Below, piece after piece: positions 16,717 through 25,953 of a stretch of 64,000 nucleotides of DNA. Numbering within the stretch: position 1 is the first letter of the stretch; each line of letters begins with the position of its first letter. The notes below the pieces were generated by a model that was not told the origin of the DNA, did no database searches, and saw only the letters and a list, made by a program, of their open reading frames with translations. A program made the translations under genes and the position numbers. This stretch comes from Mycobacterium gallinarum. GTDB taxonomy: Bacteria; Actinomycetota; Actinomycetes; Mycobacteriales; Mycobacteriaceae. The stretch spans positions 3,348,001 through 3,412,000 of the forward strand of contig NZ_AP022601.1 of the NCBI RefSeq assembly GCF_010726765.1. Reading direction: 5' to 3'.

Positions 16717-19254
16717 GTGGATGATGGGGTGGTGACCGACCGGCCGGGCTCCCAGAAAAAGCGCGGCGAGCTGCGCATTTATCTGGGGGCCGCGCCCGGT
16801 GTCGGGAAGACGTACGCCATGCTCGGTGAGGCGCACCGACGGCTGGAGCGCGGCACCGATGTGGTCGCCGCGGTGGTGGAGACGCATGGCCGCAAGAAGA
16901 CCGCCGACCTGATCGAGGGCATCGAGACCGTCGCGCCGAAGCTCATCGACTATCGCGGCAGGCAGTTCGCCGAACTCGACGTCGAGGCGGTGCTGCGGCG
17001 CGCACCGCAGGTCGTCCTCGTCGACGAGCTGGCGCACACCAACACCCCGGGCAGTAAGAACGCCAAGCGGTGGCAGGACGTCGAGGAGCTGCTCAAGGCC
17101 GGCATCACCGTCATCTCCACGGTCAACGTTCAGCACCTCGAGAGCCTCAACGACGTCGTCACCCAGATCACCGGTATCGAGCAACAGGAGAAGGTGCCCG
17201 ACGAGATCGTGCGCGCCGCCGACCAGATCGAGCTCGTCGACATCACACCGGAAGCCCTGCGGCGCAGGCTCGCTCACGGCAACGTGTACGCACCCGAACG
17301 GGTGGACGCGGCGCTGTCCAACTATTTCCGAAGAGGCAACCTGACAGCGCTGCGCGAACTCGCCCTGCTCTGGCTGGCCGACCAGGTCGACGCCGCGCTG
17401 GAGAAGTATCGGCAAGAGAACCAGATCACCGCGACCTGGGAGGCCCGCGAACGCGTCGTCGTCGCAGTCACCGGGGGTGCGGAGTCGGAAACGCTGGTGC
17501 GCAGGGCATCTCGCATCGCCTCGAAGTCCAGCGCCGAGCTGATGATTGTGCATGTGGCGCGCGGCGACGGACTGTCCGGTGTCTCGGCACCCCAGATGGG
17601 CACCGTGCGGGAGCTGGCCGCCAGCCTCGGTGCGACCCTGCATACCGTCGTCGGTGACGACGTGCCGAGTGCGCTGCTGGATTTCGCCCGTGACGAGAAC
17701 GCGACACAGCTGGTCCTCGGCACGTCGAGGCGGTCCCGCTGGGCCCGGATGTTCGACGAGGGCATCGGCGCGAGCGTGGTGCAGCAGTCGGGCCCCATCG
17801 ATGTCCATATGGTGACCCACCCCGAAGCACGTAAAGAGTCGTTGTGGTCACGGATCTCACCGCGTCAGCGTCACCTCACGTCGTGGCTCGCAGCTGCCGT
17901 GGTCCCGTCCGCGGTCTGCGCGCTCCTGGTCTTCCTGCTCGACCCGTTTCTGGGCGTGGGCGGCGAGAGTGCGCTGTTTTTCATCGGCGTTCTCGTCGTA
18001 GCCCTCCTCGGCGGCGTCGCCCCCGCAGCGCTGTCAGCCGTGCTGTCCGGCGTGCTGCTCAACTTTTTCCTGATCGAACCCCGTCACACATTCACGATCG
18101 CTGAACCCGACAACGCGATCACCATAGTGGTCCTGTTGTTCGTCGCCGTTGCTGTTGCTGCACTGGTCGACAATGCCGCCAAACGCGCGCGTGAGGCTCG
18201 CCGAGCGTCCCAGGACGCCGAACTGCTGGCGTTGTTCTCGGGGTCGGTGCTGCGCGGCGCCGATCTCGAGGCGCTGCTGGAGCGAGTCCGCGAGACGTAT
18301 TCGCAACGAGCCGTGAGCTTGCTGCGCGCCAACGCGGGAATCGTCGCGTGTGTCGGCGACAATCCGTGCGTCGATGTCGATTCGGCAGACACCGCAATCG
18401 AAGTCGGCGACGACGAATTCTGGATGTTGATGGCCGGACGCAAGCTGGCCGCCCGCGATCGCCGGGTGCTCACCGCCGTGGCGGTGCAAGCGGCGGGGCT
18501 GGTACGGCAGCGCGAACTCAGTGCGGAAGCGGGCAAGGCCGAAGCCATCGCCAGGGCCGACGAACTGCGGCGCTCACTGTTGTCCGCCGTCAGTCACGAC
18601 CTGCGCACTCCCCTGGCCGCGGCCAAGGCGGCCGTTTCGAGTCTGCGCAGCGACGACGTCGACTTCTCCGCCGAGGACACCGCCGAACTGCTGGCAACCA
18701 TCGAGGAGTCGATCGATCAGCTGACCGCGCTGGTCGGCAACCTGCTGGACTCGTCGCGGCTGGCCGCCGGTGTGCTGAAGCCCGAACTGGGCCCGGTGTA
18801 TCTAGAAGAAACCGTGCAGCGGGCGATTCTTGGAATCCGCAGGGGAAACACGGGTTTCCGGCGTCGTGGCCTGGACCGGGTCAAGGTCGACATCGCCAGC
18901 AGCGGAGCGGGTGCGGTGGCGATCGCCGACGCCGGCCTGCTGGAGCGGGTGCTGGCCAACTTGATCGACAACGCGCTGCGATACGCGCCGGACAGCCCGG
19001 TGCGGGTGACCGCAGGGCAGGTCGGCAACCGAGTGCTCATCGCCGTCGTCGACGAAGGCCCCGGCATCCCACGTGGTGCCGAGGAGCAGCTGTTCGCCCC
19101 GTTCCAGCGCCTCGGTGACCACGACACCAGCATCGGTGTCGGCCTTGGCCTTTCGGTCGCCCGCGGCTTCGTCGAGGCCATGGGTGGCACGATCTCGGCA
19201 ACCGACACCCCCGGCGGCGGGCTCACGGTCGAAATCGACTTGGCGGCGGCATGA
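16717..19254 (+). CDS. kdpD: KdpD, osmo/K+-sensing histidine kinase
   Basis: An 845-residue sensor. The N-terminal KdpD domain has a Walker-A motif (GAAPGVGKTYAM, about residue 28) and DELAHTNTPGSKNAKRWQD. A UspA-like domain follows (about 245-365), then four transmembrane helices (about 385-490), a GAF-like segment, the dimerisation/phosphoacceptor box AVSHDLRTPLAAAKAAV (His about residue 626) and HATPase motifs (NLIDNALRYAP, DEGPGIPRG, GVGLGLSVARGF). GTG 16717 is the longest start; GTG codons at 16729 and 16732 are alternatives. It phosphorylates KdpE, whose gene overlaps by four bases. Confidence 0.95.
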   Translation: MDDGVVTDRPGSQKKRGELRIYLGAAPGVGKTYAMLGEAHRRLERGTDVVAAVVETHGRKKTADLIEGIETVAPKLIDYRGRQFAELDVEAVLRRAPQVVLVDELAHTNTPGSKNAKRWQDVEELLKAGITVISTVNVQHLESLNDVVTQITGIEQQEKVPDEIVRAADQIELVDITPEALRRRLAHGNVYAPERVDAALSNYFRRGNLTALRELALLWLADQVDAALEKYRQENQITATWEARERVVVAVTGGAESETLVRRASRIASKSSAELMIVHVARGDGLSGVSAPQMGTVRELAASLGATLHTVVGDDVPSALLDFARDENATQLVLGTSRRSRWARMFDEGIGASVVQQSGPIDVHMVTHPEARKESLWSRISPRQRHLTSWLAAAVVPSAVCALLVFLLDPFLGVGGESALFFIGVLVVALLGGVAPAALSAVLSGVLLNFFLIEPRHTFTIAEPDNAITIVVLLFVAVAVAALVDNAAKRAREARRASQDAELLALFSGSVLRGADLEALLERVRETYSQRAVSLLRANAGIVACVGDNPCVDVDSADTAIEVGDDEFWMLMAGRKLAARDRRVLTAVAVQAAGLVRQRELSAEAGKAEAIARADELRRSLLSAVSHDLRTPLAAAKAAVSSLRSDDVDFSAEDTAELLATIEESIDQLTALVGNLLDSSRLAAGVLKPELGPVYLEETVQRAILGIRRGNTGFRRRGLDRVKVDIASSGAGAVAIADAGLLERVLANLIDNALRYAPDSPVRVTAGQVGNRVLIAVVDEGPGIPRGAEEQLFAPFQRLGDHDTSIGVGLGLSVARGFVEAMGGTISATDTPGGGLTVEIDLAAA

Positions 19255-19940
19255 CGACGAAAACCCGGGTGCTGGTCATCGACGATGAACCGCAGATCCT
19301 GCGGGCACTACGAATCAACCTGTCGGTGCGCGGATACGAGGTGTTCACCGCCGCCAGCGGCACGGAGGCACTGAAACAGGCCGCCGATCACAAACCCGAC
19401 GTCATCGTGCTGGACCTCGGACTGCCCGACATGTCGGGCATCGACGTGCTCGGCGGGCTGCGCGGATGGCTGACCGCACCGGTGATCGTGCTGTCAGCCA
19501 GGACCGACTCATCGGACAAGGTCGAGGCGCTGGACGCAGGCGCCGACGACTATGTCACCAAACCCTTTGGCATGGACGAGTTCCTGGCCCGGCTTCGAGC
19601 GGCAGTGCGGCGAGCCGCGGCATCCTCGGAAGTCGACGAACCCGTGATCGAGACGTCGTCGTTCACGGTCGACCTGGCCGCCAAGAAGGTGACCAAGAAC
19701 AACACCGAGGTGCACCTCACCCCGACCGAGTGGGGCATGCTCGAGATGCTGGTGCGCAATCGCGGCAAACTCGTCGGCCGAGAAGAACTGCTCAAAGAGG
19801 TGTGGGGTCCGGCCTACGCGAAGGAAACCCATTATCTGCGTGTGTATCTGGCGGCGCTACGGCGCAAGCTTGAAGACGATCCGTCGCATCCCGTGCACCT
19901 GCTGACCGAAGCCGGGATGGGCTACCGCTTCCAGCAATGA
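19251..19940 (+). CDS. kdpE: KdpE, OmpR-type response regulator of the kdp operon
   Basis: A 229-residue regulator. The receiver domain (1-120) has acidic DDEP, the phospho-acceptor Asp in VIVLDLGLPD (about residue 55) and the lysine in DDYVTKPFGMDE. The C-terminal winged helix has LTPTEWGMLEMLVRN and THYLRVYLAALRRKLE. The ATG overlaps the kdpD stop (ATGA). Phosphorylated KdpE activates kdpFABC under K+ limitation, and the repeats at 11707-11751 are the plausible binding sites. It is convergent with the DUF309 gene with no spacing: its last base is 19940 and the neighbour's stop begins at 19941. Confidence 0.96.
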   Translation: MTTKTRVLVIDDEPQILRALRINLSVRGYEVFTAASGTEALKQAADHKPDVIVLDLGLPDMSGIDVLGGLRGWLTAPVIVLSARTDSSDKVEALDAGADDYVTKPFGMDEFLARLRAAVRRAAASSEVDEPVIETSSFTVDLAAKKVTKNNTEVHLTPTEWGMLEMLVRNRGKLVGREELLKEVWGPAYAKETHYLRVYLAALRRKLEDDPSHPVHLLTEAGMGYRFQQ

Positions 19941-20423
19941 CTACGCAGCTGACAGGCGTGGCCGCAGGCGCTCGACGTCGATGTCGGCGCCGCGCGCAAG
20001 ATCATCGATCAGGGTTCGCGCGTGTATTGCGAGCGCATCGACGTCGACGCCGTACAGGGCAGGGCGGACTACCTCGTCGAGGCGGTCCGCGGCCCGACTC
20101 AAGACACCCGCGGCACCGGCTGTGTTGCCACGCTGTATGTGCGTGATGCCCACGGCGAGCTGCGCCAGCCCCTGCCACATCCCGCGCTCGTCGTCGGGTC
20201 CGTTCTTCCATGCCGCCTCGAGCACCTCGTGGGCGTGAAACGCCAGCCCCTGATCCAGCAGTTCTTGGGCGTAGGTCAACGAATCGGCCGGGGAAAGATC
20301 CAGATCGTCGGGTATCCGCGCGACGCCCCGGCTGCCGTGCGGTAACGGACGGCCGAGCGCGTCACGGGGTCGGCTGTTGCGGGCATTGCCGAACTCGTCG
20401 CGGTCGCGGTCCACCACACCCAT
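19941..20423 (-). CDS. DUF309 family protein
   Basis: About 160 residues. The DUF309 core is clear: FHAHEVLEAAW (the family's HxxxE-W signature), DDERGMWQGLAQLAVGITHIQRGN and GAAGVLSRAADRL. The N-terminus DRDRDEFGNARNSRPRDALGRPLPHGS is typical of the actinobacterial version. The frame is open to 20468, but that would overlap the SRPBCC gene's end; the internal ATG at 20423 leaves 16 bp and fits better. The fold is helical and its function is unknown. It is the last gene of a minus-strand run after the SRPBCC and hydrolase genes. Confidence 0.85.
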   Translation of the reverse strand: MGVVDRDRDEFGNARNSRPRDALGRPLPHGSRGVARIPDDLDLSPADSLTYAQELLDQGLAFHAHEVLEAAWKNGPDDERGMWQGLAQLAVGITHIQRGNTAGAAGVLSRAADRLDEVVRPALYGVDVDALAIHARTLIDDLARGADIDVERLRPRLSAA

Positions 20424-20439
20424 CCTGACAGGTTCGGGA

Positions 20440-20910
20440 TCAGTCGGGTTGCGTGCGGCGCTCGGCAAGAGCGGCCAACCGCCACGTGCATTCGCGGTTG
20501 CGGGGAAAGGCCGCCGCCAACGCCAGCCGACGCGGAATCAGGTTGAGGGGGCCACCGACCGGCACCTCGGCCATCTCGATGCGGCATCCGTCGGAGGTGT
20601 CGTGGAGGCGCAGCGTGATCCGCGCCATCCCGAACGGCCGGGTGCGGGCCAGCAGCACGAGTTCCTCCATCGGCGTGCAGGATTCGACCTCGGTTTCGTC
20701 GTTGATGGCCACCGGCCATACCCCGATGGTGTGGTGGATCTTGCTGCCGACCGCCGGCCAGTTCGGCTCGACAGCGCGCATCCGGCTGTTGCCGACCACC
20801 CATTGCGAGTAGGTCCAGCCGTCGGCGATCACGTCCCACACCTGCTGGCGGGTGGCGGTGGTGTCACGTTTGACAGTCAACGAGCTGTCGACTGCGGCGG
20901 GTCCGGTCAT
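20440..20910 (-). CDS. SRPBCC (polyketide cyclase/START-like) protein
   Basis: About 156 residues with the SRPBCC ligand-pocket pattern: VKRDTTATRQQVWDVIADGWTYSQWVVG at the N-terminus, GSKIHHTIGVWP, then MARITLRLHDTSDGCRIEM and a C-terminal helix. Such proteins bind hydrophobic ligands and are often of unknown role in mycobacteria. ATG 20910 starts at the domain edge; the open frame to 20943 would overlap the upstream hydrolase's last codons. It lies 29 bp after the hydrolase stop on the same strand, so co-transcription is likely. Confidence 0.82.
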   Translation of the reverse strand: MTGPAAVDSSLTVKRDTTATRQQVWDVIADGWTYSQWVVGNSRMRAVEPNWPAVGSKIHHTIGVWPVAINDETEVESCTPMEELVLLARTRPFGMARITLRLHDTSDGCRIEMAEVPVGGPLNLIPRRLALAAAFPRNRECTWRLAALAERRTQPD

Positions 20911-20939
20911 GACCACGCGCTTACCCGGTCGCGACGGCC

Positions 20940-21806
20940 TCAAACGCCCGCGGTCTCCTCCGCCAGGGCGATCAGCTTCCTGCGGACCAGGTCGGGACGC
21001 TCGTCGACGACGAAGTGGGTGGCATCAACGGTCTCCAGCGTGTAATCGTCGGCATTTGCGGTCTCCGGCGACACCATGGACGAGGTGACCGCACGGTCGC
21101 GCGTTCCAAACAGCACACGGATCGGCACCGTCGCCCGCCGGGTCTCGGGATTCCTTGCACTGCGCGGTATTTCACGGGTCAGGAACGTGCGGTAGGTGTC
21201 TCTGCCCGCCCGCGCGCACACCGGGTCGCGGAATCGATCGGCGAACAGTTGCTTCGTCTCGGGATCCATCTCGGACCCGATGGCGAGGATCACCTTCTCC
21301 ACGTAATTCGTGCGTTGTTGAACGAAGATGCCGAAGGTCGCCAGCGGTATCTGGTAATCGAATCGCCAGATGTGCGGCAGCACCGTCTTCGGCGATTGCC
21401 AGGGATGGGCCATATTCATCGCGAGATATCCATCGAAGCGCTCGGGTTCCCGCAAAATCATGCGGTAACCGACATAGGCCCCCCAGTCGTGGGCGACCAG
21501 CAGGACGCGGGGCAAACCCAGCGCGTCGAGCAGGGCAAGCACGTCGGTGGCGACGTCCTCCTTGGCCCACCGATGCGGCGGCGGACCGGACCAGCCGTAT
21601 CCGGGCAGGTCGGGCGCGATGATTCGCAGCCCGGGCGGCGGATCGGCCAGCAGGTCGCGCCATTCGTAGTGGTGCTGCGGCCATCCGTGCAAACAGACGA
21701 CGGGACGGCCGTCCGCCGGGCCGGCCTCGGTGACGTGAAAGCGCACCCCGTTTGCATCGACGAACGACCGGCGCACACCTTCGATCCTCGGCGGTTCGGC
21801 AGTCAT
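20940..21806 (-). CDS. Alpha/beta hydrolase, epoxide-hydrolase-like
   Basis: A 288-residue hydrolase. The oxyanion motif is CLHGWPQHHYEWR, a lid-face signature is APDLPGYGWSG, and the nucleophile elbow is VAHDWGAYVGY, with Asp as nucleophile as in epoxide hydrolases and haloalkane dehalogenases. The acid/base partners are GTRDRAV (Asp) and DATHFVVDE (His). It probably hydrolyses an epoxide or related substrate. ATG 21806 begins at the domain. The frame is open to 21968, but that portion overlaps the divergent CoA ligase. Its start codon overlaps an alternative start of that divergent gene. Confidence 0.87.
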   Translation of the reverse strand: MTAEPPRIEGVRRSFVDANGVRFHVTEAGPADGRPVVCLHGWPQHHYEWRDLLADPPPGLRIIAPDLPGYGWSGPPPHRWAKEDVATDVLALLDALGLPRVLLVAHDWGAYVGYRMILREPERFDGYLAMNMAHPWQSPKTVLPHIWRFDYQIPLATFGIFVQQRTNYVEKVILAIGSEMDPETKQLFADRFRDPVCARAGRDTYRTFLTREIPRSARNPETRRATVPIRVLFGTRDRAVTSSMVSPETANADDYTLETVDATHFVVDERPDLVRRKLIALAEETAGV

Positions 21807-21849
21807 GAATCCGACTCTAGAGAACCCGTCGCGCGCTACGGTGCGGGAT

Positions 21850-23718
21850 ATGGCCGGGTATCGCGAACTCTTCGACGCCAGCATCTCTGATCCTGCGACC
21901 TTCTGGGCGGACGCTGCCAGAGCCGTCACCTGGACCCGCGAGCCGCAGCAGATCCTCGACGACTCCAATCCGCCGTTCTACCGGTGGTTTCCCGATGCCG
22001 AGATGAATACATGCGCCAATGCGTTGGACCGTCACGTCGAGGGCGGCCGCGCCGACCAGCCGGCGCTGATCTACGACTCCCCGGTGACAGGGTCGAAGCG
22101 CACCTACACCTACGGCGAGCTCCTCGACGAGACGGCGCGATTCGCCGGTGCGCTGCGTGCACTCGGGGTGGGTAAGGGCGACCGCGTGGTGATCTACATG
22201 CCGATGATCCCCGAAGCGGTGATCGCGATGCTGGCGTGCGCTCGCCTTGGCGCGGTGCACTCGGTGGTGTTCGGCGGGTTCGCGCCCCATGAGCTGGCCA
22301 CCCGCATCGACGATGCGCGACCGACCGTCGTCGTATCCGCATCCTGCGGCATCGAACCGACCCGGACAGTCGAGTACAAACCCATGCTCGACGCCGCACT
22401 GGAGATGTCTGAGCACCCACCGCGCAACTGCGTGATCGTGCAGCGCGACGGTCACCGTTGCGAGCTGACACTTGACCGCGACATCGACTGGCAGGACCTT
22501 ACCGGCGCAGATCCCGTCGATCCGGTGCCGGTCGCCGCCACCGATCCGCTGTATGTGCTGTACACGTCCGGTACGACCGGCAAGCCCAAGGGCATCGTCC
22601 GTGACAACGGCGGACACGCGGTGGCCCTGTTGTGGAGCATGCGCAATATCTACGACATCGCGCCGGGGGAGGTCTTCTGGGCGGCTTCCGACGTCGGCTG
22701 GGTGGTCGGTCACTCCTACATCGTGTACGGACCGCTCATGCTCGGTGCGACGACCGTGCTCTACGAGGGCAAGCCGATCGGCACGCCCGACCCGGGTGCG
22801 TTCTGGCGGGTCGCGTCGGAACACGGTGTCAAGGCGCTGTTTTCGGCGCCGACCGCGCTGCGGGCCATCCGCAAAGAGGATCCCGACGGCGCACACATCG
22901 ACCACTACGACCTGTCCGGCATGAAATATCTGTTCCAGGCGGGCGAACGTCTCGATCCTGATACGTATGCGTGGGCATCGGAGAAGCTAGGTGTGCCCGT
23001 CGTCGATCACTGGTGGCAGACCGAAACAGGGTGGGCGATCGCCGCCAACCCGATGGGCCTGGAATCCATGCCGATCAAGCCGGGCTCGCCAACAGTGCCG
23101 ATGCCGGGCTACGACGTGCGCATCCTTCACGTCGACGGCTCCCCTTGCGACCCCGGCGAGGAGGGTGCGATCTGCATCAGATTGCCGCTGCCGCCGGGCA
23201 CCCTTCCAACACTGTGGGGCGATGACGACCGCTACGAAGCGTCCTATCTCTGTGAGCACCCCGGCTACTACCTCACCGGCGACGGCGGCTACCTCGACGA
23301 GGATGGCTATCTGTTTGTGATGGGGCGCATCGACGATGTGATCAACGTTGCCGGACACCGCTTGTCGACGGGTTCGATCGAAGCCGTGCTGGCGACGCAT
23401 CCCGCCGTGGCCGAATGCGCCGTGATCGGCGTCGCCGACGAGATCAAGGGGCAGGTGCCGCGGGGGTTTGTCGTTCTGACCTCGGGTGCGTCCGGGGAGG
23501 GCCTGGCCGACGAACTCGTCAAGTTGGTGCGCGACGAGATCGGAGCGGTGGCGTGCTTCAAGCAGGTCGATACCGTCTCCGCGCTGCCCAAGACCCGGTC
23601 GGGCAAGATCCTGCGTAAGACCATGCGCGGTATCGCTCATGGCAAAGATGAACCGGTGCCGTCGACCATCGAGGATCCGACGGTGCTCGACGCACTGAAA
23701 CCCGTTCTGCGGGACTAG
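21850..23718 (+). CDS. prpE: Propionyl-CoA synthetase-like AMP-forming ligase
   Basis: About 622 residues, complete ANL ligase of the acetyl/propionyl-CoA synthetase branch. The N-terminus GYRELFDASISDPATFWADAA is typical of PrpE-type enzymes. Other motifs are YTSGTTGKPKGIVRDNGGH, SDVGWVVGHSYIVYGPL, WWQTETGWAI, MGRIDDVINVAGHRLSTG and the catalytic lysine in TRSGKILRKTMR. It converts propionate, or possibly acetate or acetoacetate, to the CoA ester. ATG 21850 is the preferred start; ATG 21805 and GTG 21841 are in frame but leave little promoter. It is divergent from the hydrolase and convergent with the PaaX-like regulator. The prpE name rests on overall similarity. Confidence 0.85.
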   Translation: MAGYRELFDASISDPATFWADAARAVTWTREPQQILDDSNPPFYRWFPDAEMNTCANALDRHVEGGRADQPALIYDSPVTGSKRTYTYGELLDETARFAGALRALGVGKGDRVVIYMPMIPEAVIAMLACARLGAVHSVVFGGFAPHELATRIDDARPTVVVSASCGIEPTRTVEYKPMLDAALEMSEHPPRNCVIVQRDGHRCELTLDRDIDWQDLTGADPVDPVPVAATDPLYVLYTSGTTGKPKGIVRDNGGHAVALLWSMRNIYDIAPGEVFWAASDVGWVVGHSYIVYGPLMLGATTVLYEGKPIGTPDPGAFWRVASEHGVKALFSAPTALRAIRKEDPDGAHIDHYDLSGMKYLFQAGERLDPDTYAWASEKLGVPVVDHWWQTETGWAIAANPMGLESMPIKPGSPTVPMPGYDVRILHVDGSPCDPGEEGAICIRLPLPPGTLPTLWGDDDRYEASYLCEHPGYYLTGDGGYLDEDGYLFVMGRIDDVINVAGHRLSTGSIEAVLATHPAVAECAVIGVADEIKGQVPRGFVVLTSGASGEGLADELVKLVRDEIGAVACFKQVDTVSALPKTRSGKILRKTMRGIAHGKDEPVPSTIEDPTVLDALKPVLRD

Positions 23719-23761
23719 GACTTATTGCGCAGGCGTGTAAGACGCGTAATTCACACGTTCG

Positions 23762-24556
23762 CTAGCGGCGGCCCGCCAGACGCCGCTTGAACACCTCGTC
23801 GAACTGGCGGTACGTGCTGCGCAATTCGTGGCCGGGCCAGTCCTCGGCCTCCAGCTCGGCGGGCAGCAGCGGGTCGAGTTGTAGATGCCGGACGACGGTG
23901 ATGGACAGCGCGAACTGATAGATGAAGTCGTCGGCATCGACCGCTTCGACGTCGAGCTCGTCGCGCATCGCCACCGTCAGCCTTCGCGCATCGGCCGTCC
24001 AATCATCAAGACTGAAAAGGGATCTCACGGTCTCGGCCGCAATATCGGTGGCAGCACCGTGAAAGTGCACACATTGGCGGTCGAGCACGGCGCGCAGCGT
24101 CGGCAACCGCTTTGGGCCCAGGTTGTCCGGGCGGATCCAGACTCCTTCGCGCAACTCGGCGAGGTGCAGCCCTGTCGCGGATTTGCGCAGTGCGAGACGA
24201 TCAGCCGCCGAACGGCGGTCCAGCGAGACCACCGCCAACTCCCAGGTGCCGTCCCACGGTAACGCGGTGTCGTCGTAGCGGGCCGCCTCGTCCACCCGTT
24301 GCCGACGCTCGAGCAACGGCCCGGCCAGCGCATAGATCCCGTCGTCACCGGTGAGCTCACCGTTGGACACCATGCGCCACAAGCAGGTGCGCGTAGCGCC
24401 GTCACTGATGCCGAACAGCGAAGCGATCCCGACGAGTTCGCCCACCGTCAGGCGCGGTTCGTCGGCCCCAAGGAGCGCTGTCGCCAGCACGGACCGGGCG
24501 CTCAGGGTGCGGTCGCCGATCAGGTCGGCGACTCGAGCGCGAGAGGCTGTCGGCAC
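23762..24556 (-). CDS. PaaX-family transcriptional regulator
   Basis: A 264-residue protein resembling PaaX: a winged-helix N-terminus (LTVGELVGIASLFGISDGATRTCLWRMVSNGEL), the central PaaX core (PWDGTWELAVVS, ADRLALRKSATGLHLAEL) and a C-terminal helical region (FDEVFKRRLAGRR). PaaX represses phenylacetate catabolism in other bacteria by binding phenylacetyl-CoA. The effector here is unknown. It begins exactly one base upstream of the zwf stop region (start 24556, zwf ends 24557), so it is the distal gene of a gnd-zwf-paaX-like operon, an unusual partner for pentose-phosphate genes. Confidence 0.82.
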   Translation of the reverse strand: MPTASRARVADLIGDRTLSARSVLATALLGADEPRLTVGELVGIASLFGISDGATRTCLWRMVSNGELTGDDGIYALAGPLLERRQRVDEAARYDDTALPWDGTWELAVVSLDRRSAADRLALRKSATGLHLAELREGVWIRPDNLGPKRLPTLRAVLDRQCVHFHGAATDIAAETVRSLFSLDDWTADARRLTVAMRDELDVEAVDADDFIYQFALSITVVRHLQLDPLLPAELEAEDWPGHELRSTYRQFDEVFKRRLAGRR

Positions 24557-25948
24557 CTAGGACTCCAGCCAGGGCTCACGCCAACTGGGGTATCCGGCAA
24601 CGAGTTTGGACACCGATGGCGGACCCCACGATCCGACCACGTAGGTCTGCAGTTCAGGGGGCGACTCGATCAGCGGCTGGACGATGCGCCAGGTCTCCTC
24701 GACACCGTCCTCACGCGCGAATTGGGCGGAGTCGCCGCGCATGGCATCGAACAGCAGCCGCTCGTAGGGTTCGGGCGCCTCACCGAGCTCCTTGGCGAAT
24801 GTCAGCGACAGATCGACGCATCGGGTGGTGTTCGCACCGGGTTCTTTGGCCTGGATGATCAGGTCGGTACCCGGGTTCGGATCGATCCGCAGCACCAGTT
24901 GGTTGGGGTCGGGCCGCTCCGGCATGACTGCGAGCTTGGGCGGACGCTTGAAGAACACCCGAATCTCGGTGGCCCGCACCGGAAGTGCCTTGCCGGCGCG
25001 AATGAAGAACGGCACCCCGGCCCATCGCCAGTTGTCGATCTCGAGCTTCAACGCGGCGAATGTTTCCGTTTGGGAGTCCGGCCGCACCCCCTTGATGGAC
25101 CGATATCCGTCGTACTGGCCGCGGATGTAGTGCGCCGGATCAATCGACGGGATCGCACGAAAAACCTCCGCCCGCTTGTCGCGAAGCCCGTCGGCACCCG
25201 CACAACTCGGCGGTTCGGAGGCGAATAGTCCGATGAGCTGAAGCAGGTGGTTCTGCACCACGTCACGCAGCGCGCCGACCGGATCGTAGAAGCTGCCCCG
25301 ATCCTCCACGCCGAAGTTCTCGGCCATGGTGATTTGCACGCATTGGATGCGGTCGCGATTCCACAGCGGTTCGAACACCGAATTGGCGAAGCGCAGAAAC
25401 ATGATGTCCATCGCCGGTTCCTTGCCGAGGAAGTGATCGATGCGGAAGATCTGCCACTCCTCGAGCACGCTGCGCAGTTGTGCGTTCAGGGCACGGGCCG
25501 ATTCCAGGTCATGGCCGAACGGTTTCTCCACCACCACGCGCGCTCGATCGGTGAGGTTGGCGTGCGCCAGGCCTTCGACGACCATCCCGAACAACGACGG
25601 CGGGATCTCGAGATAAAACACCGGTGTGTGCTTGCCCTCGATCGCCCGGGCCACCTTCTCATAGGTGTTCGCATCGGCGAAGTCGCCCGACACCATCGAA
25701 AGGCGTTGCGCGAAACGGGCGAACACCTCCTCGTCGATCGTCTCGCCCGCGGTCTCGATCGAACTGCGCGCATGGTCGCGCAGCGTCGCCTCGGACCATT
25801 CGTCAAGCGCGACACCGACGATCGGGCAGTCCAACAACTTGCGCCGTTCGAGCCGGTAAAGCGACCGGAAGGTCATCTTTCTGGCGAGGTCTCCGGTGAT
25901 GCCGAAGATCACCAGTACGTCCGCTGGGGTGGTCGCCGGTGACGTCAT
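24557..25948 (-). CDS. zwf: Glucose-6-phosphate 1-dehydrogenase
   Basis: A 463-residue enzyme oxidising glucose-6-phosphate to 6-phosphogluconolactone with NAD(P)+. Motifs are the N-terminal nucleotide site FGITGDLARKM, the substrate-binding RIDHFLGKEPAMD (the catalytic His follows in the same region) and the C-terminal GVPFFIRAGKALP. ATG 25948 was chosen; the open frame to 26203 is a shadow of gnd. It lies 5 bp after the gnd stop. In M. tuberculosis I recall zwf1 next to gnd2, and this pair matches those proteins in length. NAD versus NADP preference is not decidable here. Confidence 0.94.
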   Translation of the reverse strand: MTSPATTPADVLVIFGITGDLARKMTFRSLYRLERRKLLDCPIVGVALDEWSEATLRDHARSSIETAGETIDEEVFARFAQRLSMVSGDFADANTYEKVARAIEGKHTPVFYLEIPPSLFGMVVEGLAHANLTDRARVVVEKPFGHDLESARALNAQLRSVLEEWQIFRIDHFLGKEPAMDIMFLRFANSVFEPLWNRDRIQCVQITMAENFGVEDRGSFYDPVGALRDVVQNHLLQLIGLFASEPPSCAGADGLRDKRAEVFRAIPSIDPAHYIRGQYDGYRSIKGVRPDSQTETFAALKLEIDNWRWAGVPFFIRAGKALPVRATEIRVFFKRPPKLAVMPERPDPNQLVLRIDPNPGTDLIIQAKEPGANTTRCVDLSLTFAKELGEAPEPYERLLFDAMRGDSAQFAREDGVEETWRIVQPLIESPPELQTYVVGSWGPPSVSKLVAGYPSWREPWLES

Positions 25949-25953
25949 GATGT

